Of a DNA stretch of 64,000 nucleotides, positions 21,749 through 29,430 are shown in pieces. Position 1 is the first letter of the stretch. Each line of letters begins with the position of its first letter. Below the pieces are notes generated by a model. That model searched no databases and was not told the origin of the DNA. It worked only from the letters and a program-made list of their open reading frames with translations. The position numbers and the translations under genes were made by a program. Source of the DNA: an uncultured bacterium (GTDB lineage Bacteria > Bacteroidota > Bacteroidia > Bacteroidales > Bacteroidaceae). The stretch is taken from NCBI GenBank assembly GCA_905216095.1, contig CAJMSQ010000009.1, positions 8,706 through 72,705 of the forward strand. Direction: 5' to 3'.

Positions 21749-22983
21749 GCCGGAAATTCAGAACCTACTGGAAACAGTCGCGGCGTGACTGGAATTTCAT
21801 CTTCCGCCATGAGTTGCGCAACATATTCAGGGACGAAGGCGTACTGGTCTTCTTCTTCCTTGTCCCTCTCGCCTATCCGCTGCTTTATGCCTTTATCTAT
21901 ACGAATGAAGTGGTGCGGGAAGTTCCCGTTGTCGTCGTGGACGACTGCTCCACGCCGCAGAGCCGCGAGTACCTGCGCCACATCGACGCTACCGCCGACG
22001 TGGCCGTCGTGGCCCGGTGCCGTGACATGGAAAGCGCCCGCCGCGAGATTGCCGAGCGCAACGCATACGGCATCGTCTATGTGCCGCGCGATTTCAGCCG
22101 CAGGCTGGCCCGGGACGAGCAGACCGAGGTCAGCATTTTCATAGACATGAGCGGGATGCTCTACTACAAGGCCGTGCTGACGGCCAATACGAATGTGTCG
22201 CTCGCCATGAACGCCCGCATCAAGGTAAAAAGGGCCGGCAACACCACAGAAGCCCAGGACCGCGTCACGGAACACCCTATCGCATACGAGGAAATAAGTC
22301 TGTATAACCCACAAAACGGTTTCGCCGCATTTCTTATCCCTGCCGTCCTCATACTCATCATCCAGCAGACGCTGCTCCTGGGAGTGGGCATATCGGCCGG
22401 CACGGCGCGCGAGCATAACCGCTTCCGCGAACTCCTGCCCGTCAATCGGCACTACACGGGCCTGTTGCGCATCGTGCTGGGCAAGTCGTGGGCCTATCTG
22501 CTGATATACCTGCCGCTCTCGGTCTACGTGCTGGGCGTCGTTCCCCGCCTGTTCAGCCTCAATCAGATAGGCAATCCGTGGGATATGGCCCTCTTTGTCG
22601 TGCCCTACCTGCTGGCGTGCATTTTTTTCGCCATGACCGTTTCCGTGCTCGTGCGGCAACGCGAGACGTGCATCATGCTCATCGTCTTTTCGTCCGTCCC
22701 GCTGCTGTTCCTCAGCGGTGTGTCGTGGCCCGGCAGTGCCATCGCGCCGTTCTGGAAGGTGGTTTCGGGATTCTTCCCCTCGACTTTCGGCATCAACGGC
22801 TATCTGAAGCTGGACTGCATGGGGGCTGAACCGGCCGCCGTGCGCAAGGAGTGGATTGCGCTGTGGGGACAGGCCGTCTTCTACTTCTTCACCACCTGCC
22901 TGGTCTACCGCAACAACATCATAGCCTCGCGCCGCCGCTTCATTGCCCGCTACCGGAAGATGAAAGCCGGGCGGGAAGGCTGA
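21745..22983 (+). CDS. ABC-2 type transporter permease, second subunit
   Basis: A 412-residue paralogue of the previous gene with the same topology: an N-terminal helix (VLVFFFLVPLAYPLLYAFI), an extracytoplasmic domain beginning VVVDDCSTPQSREYLRHI, and C-terminal helices including LLFLSGVSWPGSAI. The frame is open far upstream, but the ATG at 21745 overlaps the stop of the first permease and starts the conserved sequence. Probably forms a heterodimer with the first permease in a drug or metabolite exporter. Confidence 0.9.
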   Translation: MSRKFRTYWKQSRRDWNFIFRHELRNIFRDEGVLVFFFLVPLAYPLLYAFIYTNEVVREVPVVVVDDCSTPQSREYLRHIDATADVAVVARCRDMESARREIAERNAYGIVYVPRDFSRRLARDEQTEVSIFIDMSGMLYYKAVLTANTNVSLAMNARIKVKRAGNTTEAQDRVTEHPIAYEEISLYNPQNGFAAFLIPAVLILIIQQTLLLGVGISAGTAREHNRFRELLPVNRHYTGLLRIVLGKSWAYLLIYLPLSVYVLGVVPRLFSLNQIGNPWDMALFVVPYLLACIFFAMTVSVLVRQRETCIMLIVFSSVPLLFLSGVSWPGSAIAPFWKVVSGFFPSTFGINGYLKLDCMGAEPAAVRKEWIALWGQAVFYFFTTCLVYRNNIIASRRRFIARYRKMKAGREG

Positions 22984-23049
22984 CGGTGATGTGCGCCGGG
23001 CGTAAGGAATGTCCGTGTAAGCAAACGGAAATGTCGGGGTCGCCGCGAT

Positions 23050-23307
23050 TCCGACATTAACATTTTTAACTTTTCTGCACTTTTGGCGCGGCGTACATGG
23101 CTTGTAGTTTTTCCTACATGCAGAGGTAAAAATCCCTACATGGCTTGTAGGAAAAACTACATGGCACATAGAAAATCCTTTTTCGCGGGAAAAAACGGCG
23201 CGAAACGGGTCTCCGGGCACGAAAAAAGGCGGTCCGAAACCGCCTCTCCCTTTATCGCTGATGCAAAGATACAACATTTTCCGGCGAAAAGCAAATTGTG
23301 TTAAAAT
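23050..23307 (-). repeat. Dispersed intergenic element, copy 3 (subtype B, inverted)
   Basis: Read on the minus strand it has the same parts as the other copies: TTTTAACACAATTTG, promoter TTTG (23292-23295), 20 bases, TATCTTTG (23264-23271), terminator at 23222-23245, several CTACATGGCTTGTAGG-type palindromes (23096-23170), TTCTGCACTTTTGGCGCGGCG-like block in part shared only with copy 4, and GTTAAAAATGTTAATGTC. Its promoter points away from glsA, toward the 3' end of the exporter operon, so it cannot be a leader of the downstream gene. Confidence 0.8.
23222..23245 (-). terminator. Intrinsic terminator inside repeat copy 3
   Basis: Minus-strand AGGCGGT pairs with ACCGCCT and is followed by TTTTTT. 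It may also receive transcripts from this element's own promoter only 19 bases away. Confidence 0.75.
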
Positions 23308-23446
23308 CTCCGGCGGCGGAAAAAATTCGGCTGTCCGTCCGGCTGCCCGCGATGCGGTCCAGCCGTGGAATACCCGTTTGGGCGTATCGCTTCCGTCTCG
23401 TGTGCAAAAACTTTCCACCGATTTACGCGCTTGTAAAATAATTTAG

Positions 23447-23454
23447 TACTTTTG
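23447..23454 (+). promoter_or_regulatory. -7 box of the glsA-glsB operon
   Basis: TACTTTTG followed by C, 25 bases before the glsA start codon. Confidence 0.6.
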
Positions 23455-23478
23455 CACCATTATTTACGAAAGGACTGC

Positions 23479-24306
23479 ATGGACGACAGCAAAATCTTCA
23501 GGATAGACATTGACAAGGTGCTGCACGACAAGGCCGGCGACAAGGCCGGGCGTGTGCCCCGGTTCGTCGTCTCGTGGCTCAAACGTATCGTCCATCAGGA
23601 CGAAATCAACGCTTTCCTTGAAAAAGAAGGCGACAAGCAGGGCGTACCTTGGCTGGAGGACTGCGTGAAATTCCTGGACATGACGCTGGATGTGCAGGGC
23701 GCGGAAAATCTGCCCCTGCCCGACGACGGCCGCCGCTACACGTTCGTCAGCAACCACCCGCTCGGCGGGCAGGACGGCGTGGCGCTGGGCGCGTTGCTGG
23801 GACGGCGTTACGACGGACGGGTGAAATATTTGGTCAATGACCTGCTCATGAACCTGCATGGCCTTGCCCCGCTGTGCATCCCCATCAACAAGACGGGCGC
23901 ACAAAGCCGCCGCTTCCCCGCCATGGTAGAGGCGGGATTTGCCGGGCCGGAGCATATCATCATGTTCCCCGCAGGCCTGTGTTCGCGGCGCAAGGGCGGC
24001 ATCGTCCGCGACCTGCCCTGGAACAAGACTTTCATCACCAAAAGCGTCGCGACGCAGCGTGACGTCGTGCCTATCCACTTCGGCGGCTGCAATTCCGGCT
24101 TCTTCTACCGCCTGGCCGCCGTCAGCAAGATGCTGGGCATCAGGTTCAACATCGCCATGCTCTATCTGGCCGACGAAATGTTCAAGAACCGGCACAAGAC
24201 CTTTACCGTGAAAATAGGCAAGCCCATACCCTGGCAGACTTTCGACAAGTCGCGCACGCCGGCGCAGTGGGCCGCTTACGTGCAAGACCTCGTCTACGAA
24301 TTGTGA
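23479..24306 (+). CDS. glsA: Glycine-lipid O-acyltransferase GlsA (PlsC-like)
   Basis: A 275-residue protein of the lysophospholipid acyltransferase family. The catalytic motif is modified: FVSNHPLGGQDGVAL carries NHPLGG(x)D in place of NHxxxxD, and GPEHIIMFPAGLCSRR is the FPEG-like acceptor-binding motif. In Bacteroides thetaiotaomicron the homologue GlsA adds the second, ester-linked acyl chain to N-acyl-3-hydroxy-acyl glycine. The next gene (46 bases downstream) is the partner GlsB, which makes this identification much stronger than sequence alone. It acts at the inner face of the cytoplasmic membrane. ATG 23479 is chosen because it follows the promoter and matches family starts. Confidence 0.82.
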   Translation: MDDSKIFRIDIDKVLHDKAGDKAGRVPRFVVSWLKRIVHQDEINAFLEKEGDKQGVPWLEDCVKFLDMTLDVQGAENLPLPDDGRRYTFVSNHPLGGQDGVALGALLGRRYDGRVKYLVNDLLMNLHGLAPLCIPINKTGAQSRRFPAMVEAGFAGPEHIIMFPAGLCSRRKGGIVRDLPWNKTFITKSVATQRDVVPIHFGGCNSGFFYRLAAVSKMLGIRFNIAMLYLADEMFKNRHKTFTVKIGKPIPWQTFDKSRTPAQWAAYVQDLVYEL

Positions 24307-24352
24307 AAGGCGGTTGCGCCCGCAGAGGTGCCGGCCGCTTATGCTCTATTAT

Positions 24353-25333
24353 ATGGAAAAAATCATAGAACCCGTCAGCCGCGAACTTTTGAAGGCGGAA
24401 CTGACGCCCGAACGTCGCCTGCGCTCGACCAACAGGAGTGACAACGAGATTTATATCGTGACCTACCAGCAGGCACCCAACGTCCTGCGCGAGATAGGCC
24501 GCTTGCGCGAAATCGCATTCCGCGCGGCAGGCGGAGGTACAGGCAAGAAAATCGACCTGGACGAGTTCGATACGTGCGCGCATCCCTATTACCAGCTCAT
24601 CGTATGGTGTCCCGATGTCGAGGAGATACTGGGCGGCTACCGCTTCCTGCCCGGCTCGGAGATAGAATTCGACGCCTCGGGCAATCCGCGCCTGGCCACG
24701 GGACACATGTTCCGCTTTTCCGACAAATTCAAACAGGACTACCTGCGCGATACCGTGGAACTCGGCCGCTCGTTTGTGACCTTGGAATACCAGAGCACGC
24801 GCGAAACGCGCAAAAGCCTCTTTGCGCTCGACAATCTGTGGGACGGACTCGGCGCGCTGACCGTGCTGATTCCCGGTCTGAAGTACTTCTTCGGAAAAAT
24901 GACCATGTATCCGTCGTTCAACCGGCAGGCACGCGACATGATTCTCTATTTCCTGAAAAAGCACTTCGGAGATACGGAACACTTGGTCTATCCCGAGGAA
25001 CCCATCCTGCCGGATACCGACGAGGAGGTCCTGCGCCGCCTGTTCTGCGAGAGCACTTTCCGCGACGACTACCGCATACTCAACACCGAAGTGCGCAAGC
25101 TGGGCTACAACATCCCGCCGCTGGTCAATGCCTACATGGGCCTGAGTCCCACGATGCGCGTCTTCGGTACGGCTGTCAATCATGAATTCGGCGAAGTCGA
25201 GGAGACCGGCATCCTTATCGCGGTAGATGAGATTCTGGAAGAGAAGCGTATGCGCCACATAGATACTTTTGTCGAGGAGCATCCCGAGAGCGCCAGTCTC
25301 TTTTCCGACTTGTTCACGGAGCGGCAAGGCTGA
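24353..25333 (+). CDS. glsB: Glycine N-acyltransferase GlsB (GNAT/hemolysin type)
   Basis: A 326-residue protein of the OlsB/hemolysin-like GNAT acyltransferase family. Marks are LREIAFRAAGGGTGKKIDLDEFD, a YYQLIVWCPDVEEILGGYR strand and VELGRSFVTLEYQ, equivalent to the ELGRSCV motif of ornithine-lipid OlsB. In Bacteroides GlsB transfers a 3-hydroxyacyl chain to the amino group of glycine, the first step of glycine-lipid (and from there flavolipin-like) synthesis. Two further in-frame ATGs upstream (24314, 24341) are possible; the MEKIIEP start is closest to the conserved region. It is followed by a strong terminator. Confidence 0.82.
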   Translation: MEKIIEPVSRELLKAELTPERRLRSTNRSDNEIYIVTYQQAPNVLREIGRLREIAFRAAGGGTGKKIDLDEFDTCAHPYYQLIVWCPDVEEILGGYRFLPGSEIEFDASGNPRLATGHMFRFSDKFKQDYLRDTVELGRSFVTLEYQSTRETRKSLFALDNLWDGLGALTVLIPGLKYFFGKMTMYPSFNRQARDMILYFLKKHFGDTEHLVYPEEPILPDTDEEVLRRLFCESTFRDDYRILNTEVRKLGYNIPPLVNAYMGLSPTMRVFGTAVNHEFGEVEETGILIAVDEILEEKRMRHIDTFVEEHPESASLFSDLFTERQG

Positions 25334-25350
25334 TGCCGCCGCCCGGATGC

Positions 25351-25402
25351 AGACATCGGGAGCACGCTCCGTGCAGGGCGTGCTCCCGATGTCTTTTCTT
25401 TT
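25351..25402 (+). terminator. Intrinsic terminator after glsB
   Basis: A perfect 17-base-pair stem (25351-25367 with 25378-25394) around a 10-base loop, followed by a T-rich run. Confidence 0.88.
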
Positions 25403-25459
25403 GGAAAATTACGCCCCGTCCCCGCGCGCCGGGACGGGGCGGAGTGCTCCGGGACGGTA

Positions 25460-25624
25460 TTATTCCGTCACTTCCTCGAACATGTCTTTTCCAACACCGC
25501 ATATCGGGCATACCCAGTCGTCGGGAATGTCTTCGAATGCCGTACCCGGCGCGATGCCGCTCTCGGGGTCGCCTGTTTCAGGGTCGTAAGTCCAGTTGCA
25601 TACCGTGCAATAATACTTTTTCAT
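25460..25624 (-). CDS. Rubredoxin
   Basis: A 54-residue minus-strand protein beginning [21 protein letters not shown]6 and C9 (CTVC) and C39 and C42 (CPIC) form the single-iron site, and DDWVCPICG is the family signature. Rubredoxin carries electrons in the cytoplasm of anaerobes, for example to superoxide or peroxide reductases, which fits the neighbouring superoxide dismutase gene. It ends 58 bases from the glsB terminator and is convergent to glsB. Confidence 0.95.
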   Translation of the reverse strand: MKKYYCTVCNWTYDPETGDPESGIAPGTAFEDIPDDWVCPICGVGKDMFEEVTE

Positions 25625-25731
25625 GATGCTCTTGTTTTTTGTGTGTTGTGAATGTGCTCGGCCGCAGATAGCCGCCTCGCGTTGGTATAAGTCTCTTGTT
25701 TTTGTCTGTCAGGCCGTCCGGCGTGCGCAGG

Positions 25732-26331
25732 TCAGATGTAGACGTTGCAGGTCGTGCCGTGCATTCTCCTTTCCACCCTGATCCAGTCGATGAGGTCCCA
25801 TACGGCGCTGACGAAGTCGGCACGCCGGTTGCGGTAATCTATGTAGTAGGCATGTTCCCAAACGTCGATGGTGAGCAGTGGCATGAGTCCGTGTGTGAGC
25901 GGGTTGCCGGCATTCTGTTCGGCCACGATGGAAAGTTTCCCTTGCTTGTCGGTGACGAGCCACGCCCATCCTGCTCCGAACAGGCCGATGGCGGCTGCCG
26001 AGAATTTTTCCTTGAACTCTTCGACCGACCCGAAGCTTTCGGTCAGTCTTTCGGCCATCTCCTCGCTCATGGCCGTGGCGGCAGGAGTGAGCGAGTTGAA
26101 GAAAAACGTGTGGTTCCATACTTGTGCGGCGTTGTTGAATATGGCTCCTGACGCGTTGCGCACTATCTCCTCGAGCGGCATCTCCTCATAGTCGGTCCCG
26201 ACTATCAGCCTGTTGAGGTTGTCTACGTAGGTTTGCAGATGCTTCCCGTAGTGAAAAGCTACTGTCTCGGCACTCATGCGCGGTTCGAGGGCATTCAGTG
26301 CATAGGGTAGGGCGGGCATTAAATGTTTCAT
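25732..26331 (-). CDS. sodB: Superoxide dismutase (Fe/Mn family)
   Basis: A 199-residue protein. Metal ligands are visible as the His in AFHYGKHLQTYV, the His in VWNHTFF, and the Asp and His in DVWEHAYYIDY. The N-terminal half is helical and the C-terminal half has GAGWAWLV, as in all Fe/Mn enzymes. It detoxifies superoxide in the cytoplasm. Iron, manganese or cambialistic use cannot be decided from sequence by eye. It precedes the rubredoxin gene on the same strand by about 107 bases. Confidence 0.95.
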   Translation of the reverse strand: MKHLMPALPYALNALEPRMSAETVAFHYGKHLQTYVDNLNRLIVGTDYEEMPLEEIVRNASGAIFNNAAQVWNHTFFFNSLTPAATAMSEEMAERLTESFGSVEEFKEKFSAAAIGLFGAGWAWLVTDKQGKLSIVAEQNAGNPLTHGLMPLLTIDVWEHAYYIDYRNRRADFVSAVWDLIDWIRVERRMHGTTCNVYI

Positions 26332-26369
26332 GACGCTTTGTTTTTAGAGGTTGTGCATGTGTCACGCTT

Positions 26370-26402
26370 CAAATGTACGCAACTTCGTGCTGACCCGCCA
26401 AA
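26370..26402 (-). promoter_or_regulatory. Promoter of the superoxide dismutase gene
   Basis: Minus-strand TTTG (26399-26402), 21 bases, TACATTTG (26370-26377), about 40 bases before the start codon. Confidence 0.55.
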
Positions 26403-26609
26403 CAATCGGCCGGAAAAACGGCCTGCTTTTCCTTGGTTTTATCATTAAATAATACTCCTTTATAGCTGTTGGGGAAAAATGCCAACTCAGTACATCAAAA
26501 AAGCCTTCCGGAGATGTGGAAAAGCCTTTTGCGCGTCGCGGGGCGGTTTCTCCGCTTTCCTGTCCCTATTCCGCTGTCCGCCGGGTGCGTCCGTTTGCCG
26601 CAAAATTCG

Positions 26610-26617
26610 TATTTTTG
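26610..26617 (+). promoter_or_regulatory. -7 box for the nitroreductase gene
   Basis: TATTTTTG followed by C, 42 bases before the start codon at 26659. Confidence 0.5.
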
Positions 26618-26658
26618 CGGAACGCAATGCAGATGTACCATCCGAAAAGACTGTTCTT

Positions 26659-27189
26659 ATGGAAAAAAACGAAACGATAGAAATGATGAAGGCGCGCCGC
26701 AGCGTGCGTAAGTTCAAGTCCGACCCCGTTCCCCGCGAGCTGATAGACCGTATCATTGAGGCCGGAACGTTTGCCGCGTCGGGCCACGACCGCCAGCCCT
26801 GGGCCATCATCGCCGTGACCGACAAGGAAGTGCGCGACCGCCTGTCCGAGGTGAACGCGACCTTCTTCGACATGCCCGTGAAAGACCCTTTCTACGGTGC
26901 ACCCGCCATCATCGTCGTGCTGTGCAAGACCTTCACGCCCACATACGTCTACGACGGTTCGCTGGCCATAGGCAACATGATGCTGGCCGCCCGTTCGCTC
27001 GGGCTGTCCTCGTGCTGGATTCACCGGGCCAAGCAGGTGTTCGCGCTGCCCGAGTGGCAGGAATGGCTCAAGAGCATCGGCGTGGAAGGCGAATACGAGG
27101 GAATAGGACACATCGCCCTGGGATACAGCGACGGCCCCGAGCCCGAGGCGCGTCCCCGCAAGGCCGGACGTGTGTTCTACGTGGAATGA
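26659..27189 (+). CDS. Nitroreductase-family FMN oxidoreductase
   Basis: A 176-residue protein with the nitroreductase fold: MMKARRSVRKFKSDPVPRELI at the N-terminus (the phosphate-binding RRSVR), FAASGHDRQPWAIIAV, and SLGLSSCWIHRA. These enzymes use FMN and NAD(P)H to reduce nitro or quinone compounds. The physiological substrate is unknown. The frame is open upstream to 26479, but the promoter at 26610 and the conserved start support 26659. Confidence 0.88.
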   Translation: MEKNETIEMMKARRSVRKFKSDPVPRELIDRIIEAGTFAASGHDRQPWAIIAVTDKEVRDRLSEVNATFFDMPVKDPFYGAPAIIVVLCKTFTPTYVYDGSLAIGNMMLAARSLGLSSCWIHRAKQVFALPEWQEWLKSIGVEGEYEGIGHIALGYSDGPEPEARPRKAGRVFYVE

Positions 27190-27245
27190 CCCGCACATTA
27201 TATATATAGGAGCGCGCGACAGCCATCCGGTAAAAACAATAAGAA

Positions 27246-27707
27246 ATGAAACGCATACTCTTTATCTGTCTCGGCAATATATGCCGCTCTGTGGCGGCCG
27301 AGGAAGTGTTCCGCGTGAAAGCGGCTGCGGCCGGTCGCGCGGCGGACTACGAACTGGATTCGGCAGGCCTCATAGACTATCACGAGGGTGAGCTGGCCGA
27401 TGAACGTATGCGCCGCCATGCCGCCCGTCGCGGCTATCTACTGACGCATAGGTCGCGCCCCGTGAAGGACGAGGACTTCGACCGTTTCGACCTCATCGTG
27501 GCCATGGACGACGACAACGTGCGCCGCCTCGCGCGGCTGGCGGGCAAGACGGAGCGACATGCCCGCATCGTGCGCATGACCGACTACCTGCAACGTCTTG
27601 AGGCCGGCTTCGTGCCCGATCCCTACTATGGCGGGGCGCAGGACTTCGAGCATGTGCTCGACTTGCTCGAGGATGCCGCCGACGGACTGCTGGACCGGAC
27701 GCGCTGA
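27246..27707 (+). CDS. Low-molecular-weight protein tyrosine phosphatase
   Basis: A 153-residue protein. The catalytic loop is CLGNICRS with C8 and R14 (CX5R), right after the first strand as in all LMW-PTPs, and the general acid Asp is in VPDPYYGG. It hydrolyses phosphotyrosine or related phosphoesters; in Bacteroidota such genes can be tied to polysaccharide control or simply stand alone. It begins 56 bases after the nitroreductase gene, behind a TATATATA motif. Confidence 0.92.
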   Translation: MKRILFICLGNICRSVAAEEVFRVKAAAAGRAADYELDSAGLIDYHEGELADERMRRHAARRGYLLTHRSRPVKDEDFDRFDLIVAMDDDNVRRLARLAGKTERHARIVRMTDYLQRLEAGFVPDPYYGGAQDFEHVLDLLEDAADGLLDRTR

Positions 27708-27716
27708 TGCGCCCGC

Positions 27717-27973
27717 GATTTTAACACTTCTTGCTTTTGGGCAAAAAATATATTATCTTTGCAGTGCGAAAGTGCAGGGACGGCCTCAGACCGTCCCTTT
27801 TTCGTGCCCGTAGGCCCGTTTCAGGGCAAAACTGTCCCTATGACGGTCTTTCGTAAGTGCCTTGTAGTTTTTTCTACATGGCATGTAGGAAATTTTACCT
27901 CTGCATGTAGGAAAAACTACAAGCCATGTACGCCGCGCCAAAAGTGCAGAAAAGTTAAAAATGTTAATGTCGG
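27717..27973 (+). repeat. Dispersed intergenic element, copy 4 (subtype B)
   Basis: It has the shared 5' box TTTTAACACTTCTTGC, the promoter (CTTG 27730-27733, 20 bases, TATCTTTG 27754-27761), a terminator at 27777-27802, an inverted pair of CTTGTAGTTTTTTCTACATGG / ATGTAGGAAAAACTACAAG-type palindromes (27860-27930), a block GCGCCAAAAGTGCAGAAAAG shared with copy 3, and GTTAAAAATGTTAATGTC at the end. It begins 10 bases after the phosphatase stop codon. Confidence 0.8.
27777..27802 (+). terminator. Intrinsic terminator inside repeat copy 4
   Basis: GGGACGG (27777-27783) pairs with CCGTCCC (27791-27797), followed by TTTTT. The stem sequence differs from the other copies in both arms, so pairing is kept. 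Confidence 0.8.
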
Positions 27974-28091
27974 ATGGCGCCGGAAGCCGCTTTTGCGGCC
28001 GTTTCCGGCCGCAGCGGGACAGTGAATGTCCGCCGGTCTGTTCTTTGTTACGAAAAAGTGTCTGCGGAGCGTCCGTTTCATTATAATTTAT

Positions 28092-28099
28092 TACTTTTG
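28092..28099 (+). promoter_or_regulatory. -7 box for the NahK-like kinase gene
   Basis: TACTTTTG, 48 bases before the start codon, in an AT-rich stretch. Confidence 0.5.
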
Positions 28100-28146
28100 T
28101 AACGTAGATAAAAATATTTACTATTCATTAAAACCTCAATAATACT

Positions 28147-29235
28147 ATGGAACAGAAAGATTTGCAGCAGATTGTCGGCATGTTCGACATCGAAGGTGTG
28201 GTTTCGGAAGTGAAACCCCTCGGAAACGGACTGATTAATACCACCTACAAGGTCTGCACCGAAGGCGATGCCCCCGAATATGTGCTCCAGCACGTCAATA
28301 ACGCCATCTTCCCCGACGTGGAGATGCTCATGGGCAACATCGTGGCTGTGACCAATCACATCCGCGCCAAGTATGAGAAGGACGGCGTGGCCGACATCGA
28401 CCGCAAGGTGCTGCGCTTCGTGCCCGCAAAGGACGGCAAGTATTTCCACTTCGACGGCGAGAAATACTGGCGTGTCATGGTATTCATTCCCGACACCATC
28501 TCGCAGAGCGCCGTTACGCCCGAAAGTTCCTACATCGTGGGCGAGACCTTCGGCAACTTCCAGGCCATGCTGGCCGACATCCCCGTAGAGCTGGGCGAGA
28601 CCATCAAGGATTTCCACAACATGGAGTTCCGTCTGCAGCAGCTCCGCGAGGCCGTGGCCGAAAACAAGGCCGGACGCCTCGAAAAGGTGCAGTGGCTCGT
28701 GGACGAGCTTGAAAAACGCGCCGAAGAGATGTGCAAGGGCGAGCGTCTGCACCGCGAGGGCAAGCTGCCCAAGCGTATCTGTCACTGCGATACGAAGGTG
28801 GACAACATCCTCTTCGACCGCGACGGCAAGGTGCTGTGCGTCATCGACCTCGATACGGTCATGCCCAACTATGTCTTCTCCGATTTCGGCGATTTCCTGC
28901 GTTCGGCCGCCAACACGGGTAAGGAAGACGACAAGGACTTGGACAACGTGAACTTCAACATGGACATCTTCAAGGCATTCACCGAAGGTTACCTCAAGTC
29001 GGCACGTTGCTTCCTCACTCCGCTCGAAATAGAAAATCTGCCCTATGCCGCCGCGCTCTTCCCCTACATGCAGACGGTGCGCTTCCTGGCCGACTACATC
29101 AACGGAGACACCTACTATAAGACACAATACGCAGAGCACAACCTGGTACGCTCCGAGGCGCAGTTCAAACTCCTTCAGAGCGTGGAGGCCCACCAGGCGG
29201 AAATGCAGGCCTTCATTGCCGAACAGCTGGCATAA
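28147..29235 (+). CDS. NahK-like N-acetylhexosamine 1-kinase (APH-fold phosphotransferase)
   Basis: A 362-residue protein of the aminoglycoside-phosphotransferase fold. The N-terminal half (VKPLGNGLINTTYKV, then YVLQHVNNAIFPDVEMLMGN) matches the start of Bifidobacterium NahK closely. The catalytic loop is CHCDTKVDNILF and the metal-binding Asp is in CVIDLDTVMP. NahK phosphorylates GlcNAc or GalNAc at C1 with ATP in the cytoplasm. The nucleotidyltransferase at 7759 may act after it. A muramic-acid-type AmgK kinase is an alternative, less likely. Single-gene unit with promoter and terminator. Confidence 0.83.
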   Translation: MEQKDLQQIVGMFDIEGVVSEVKPLGNGLINTTYKVCTEGDAPEYVLQHVNNAIFPDVEMLMGNIVAVTNHIRAKYEKDGVADIDRKVLRFVPAKDGKYFHFDGEKYWRVMVFIPDTISQSAVTPESSYIVGETFGNFQAMLADIPVELGETIKDFHNMEFRLQQLREAVAENKAGRLEKVQWLVDELEKRAEEMCKGERLHREGKLPKRICHCDTKVDNILFDRDGKVLCVIDLDTVMPNYVFSDFGDFLRSAANTGKEDDKDLDNVNFNMDIFKAFTEGYLKSARCFLTPLEIENLPYAAALFPYMQTVRFLADYINGDTYYKTQYAEHNLVRSEAQFKLLQSVEAHQAEMQAFIAEQLA

Positions 29236-29292
29236 GCCTGTGTGCGGCGGCCGGCGGCCTGCGTACGCCGATGCCGCGGTATGAATGAACGG

Positions 29293-29348
29293 GACGCACG
29301 CCTGCGACGGCCGGAATGCCGTTTACGGGCGTGCGTCTCCGTCTTTTT
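29293..29348 (+). terminator. Terminator after the NahK-like gene
   Basis: GACGCACGCC pairs with GGCGTGCGTC over a 25-base loop (itself with a small GGC/GCC stem), followed by TCCGTCTTTTT. Confidence 0.65.
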
Positions 29349-29430
29349 CTTCGGCACACGCCGTGCCCTCCCGTACGGATGCCTCCTGCGCCGGCGTAAC
29401 GGAGGATCGCGCGCGTGCGCGTATATAATA

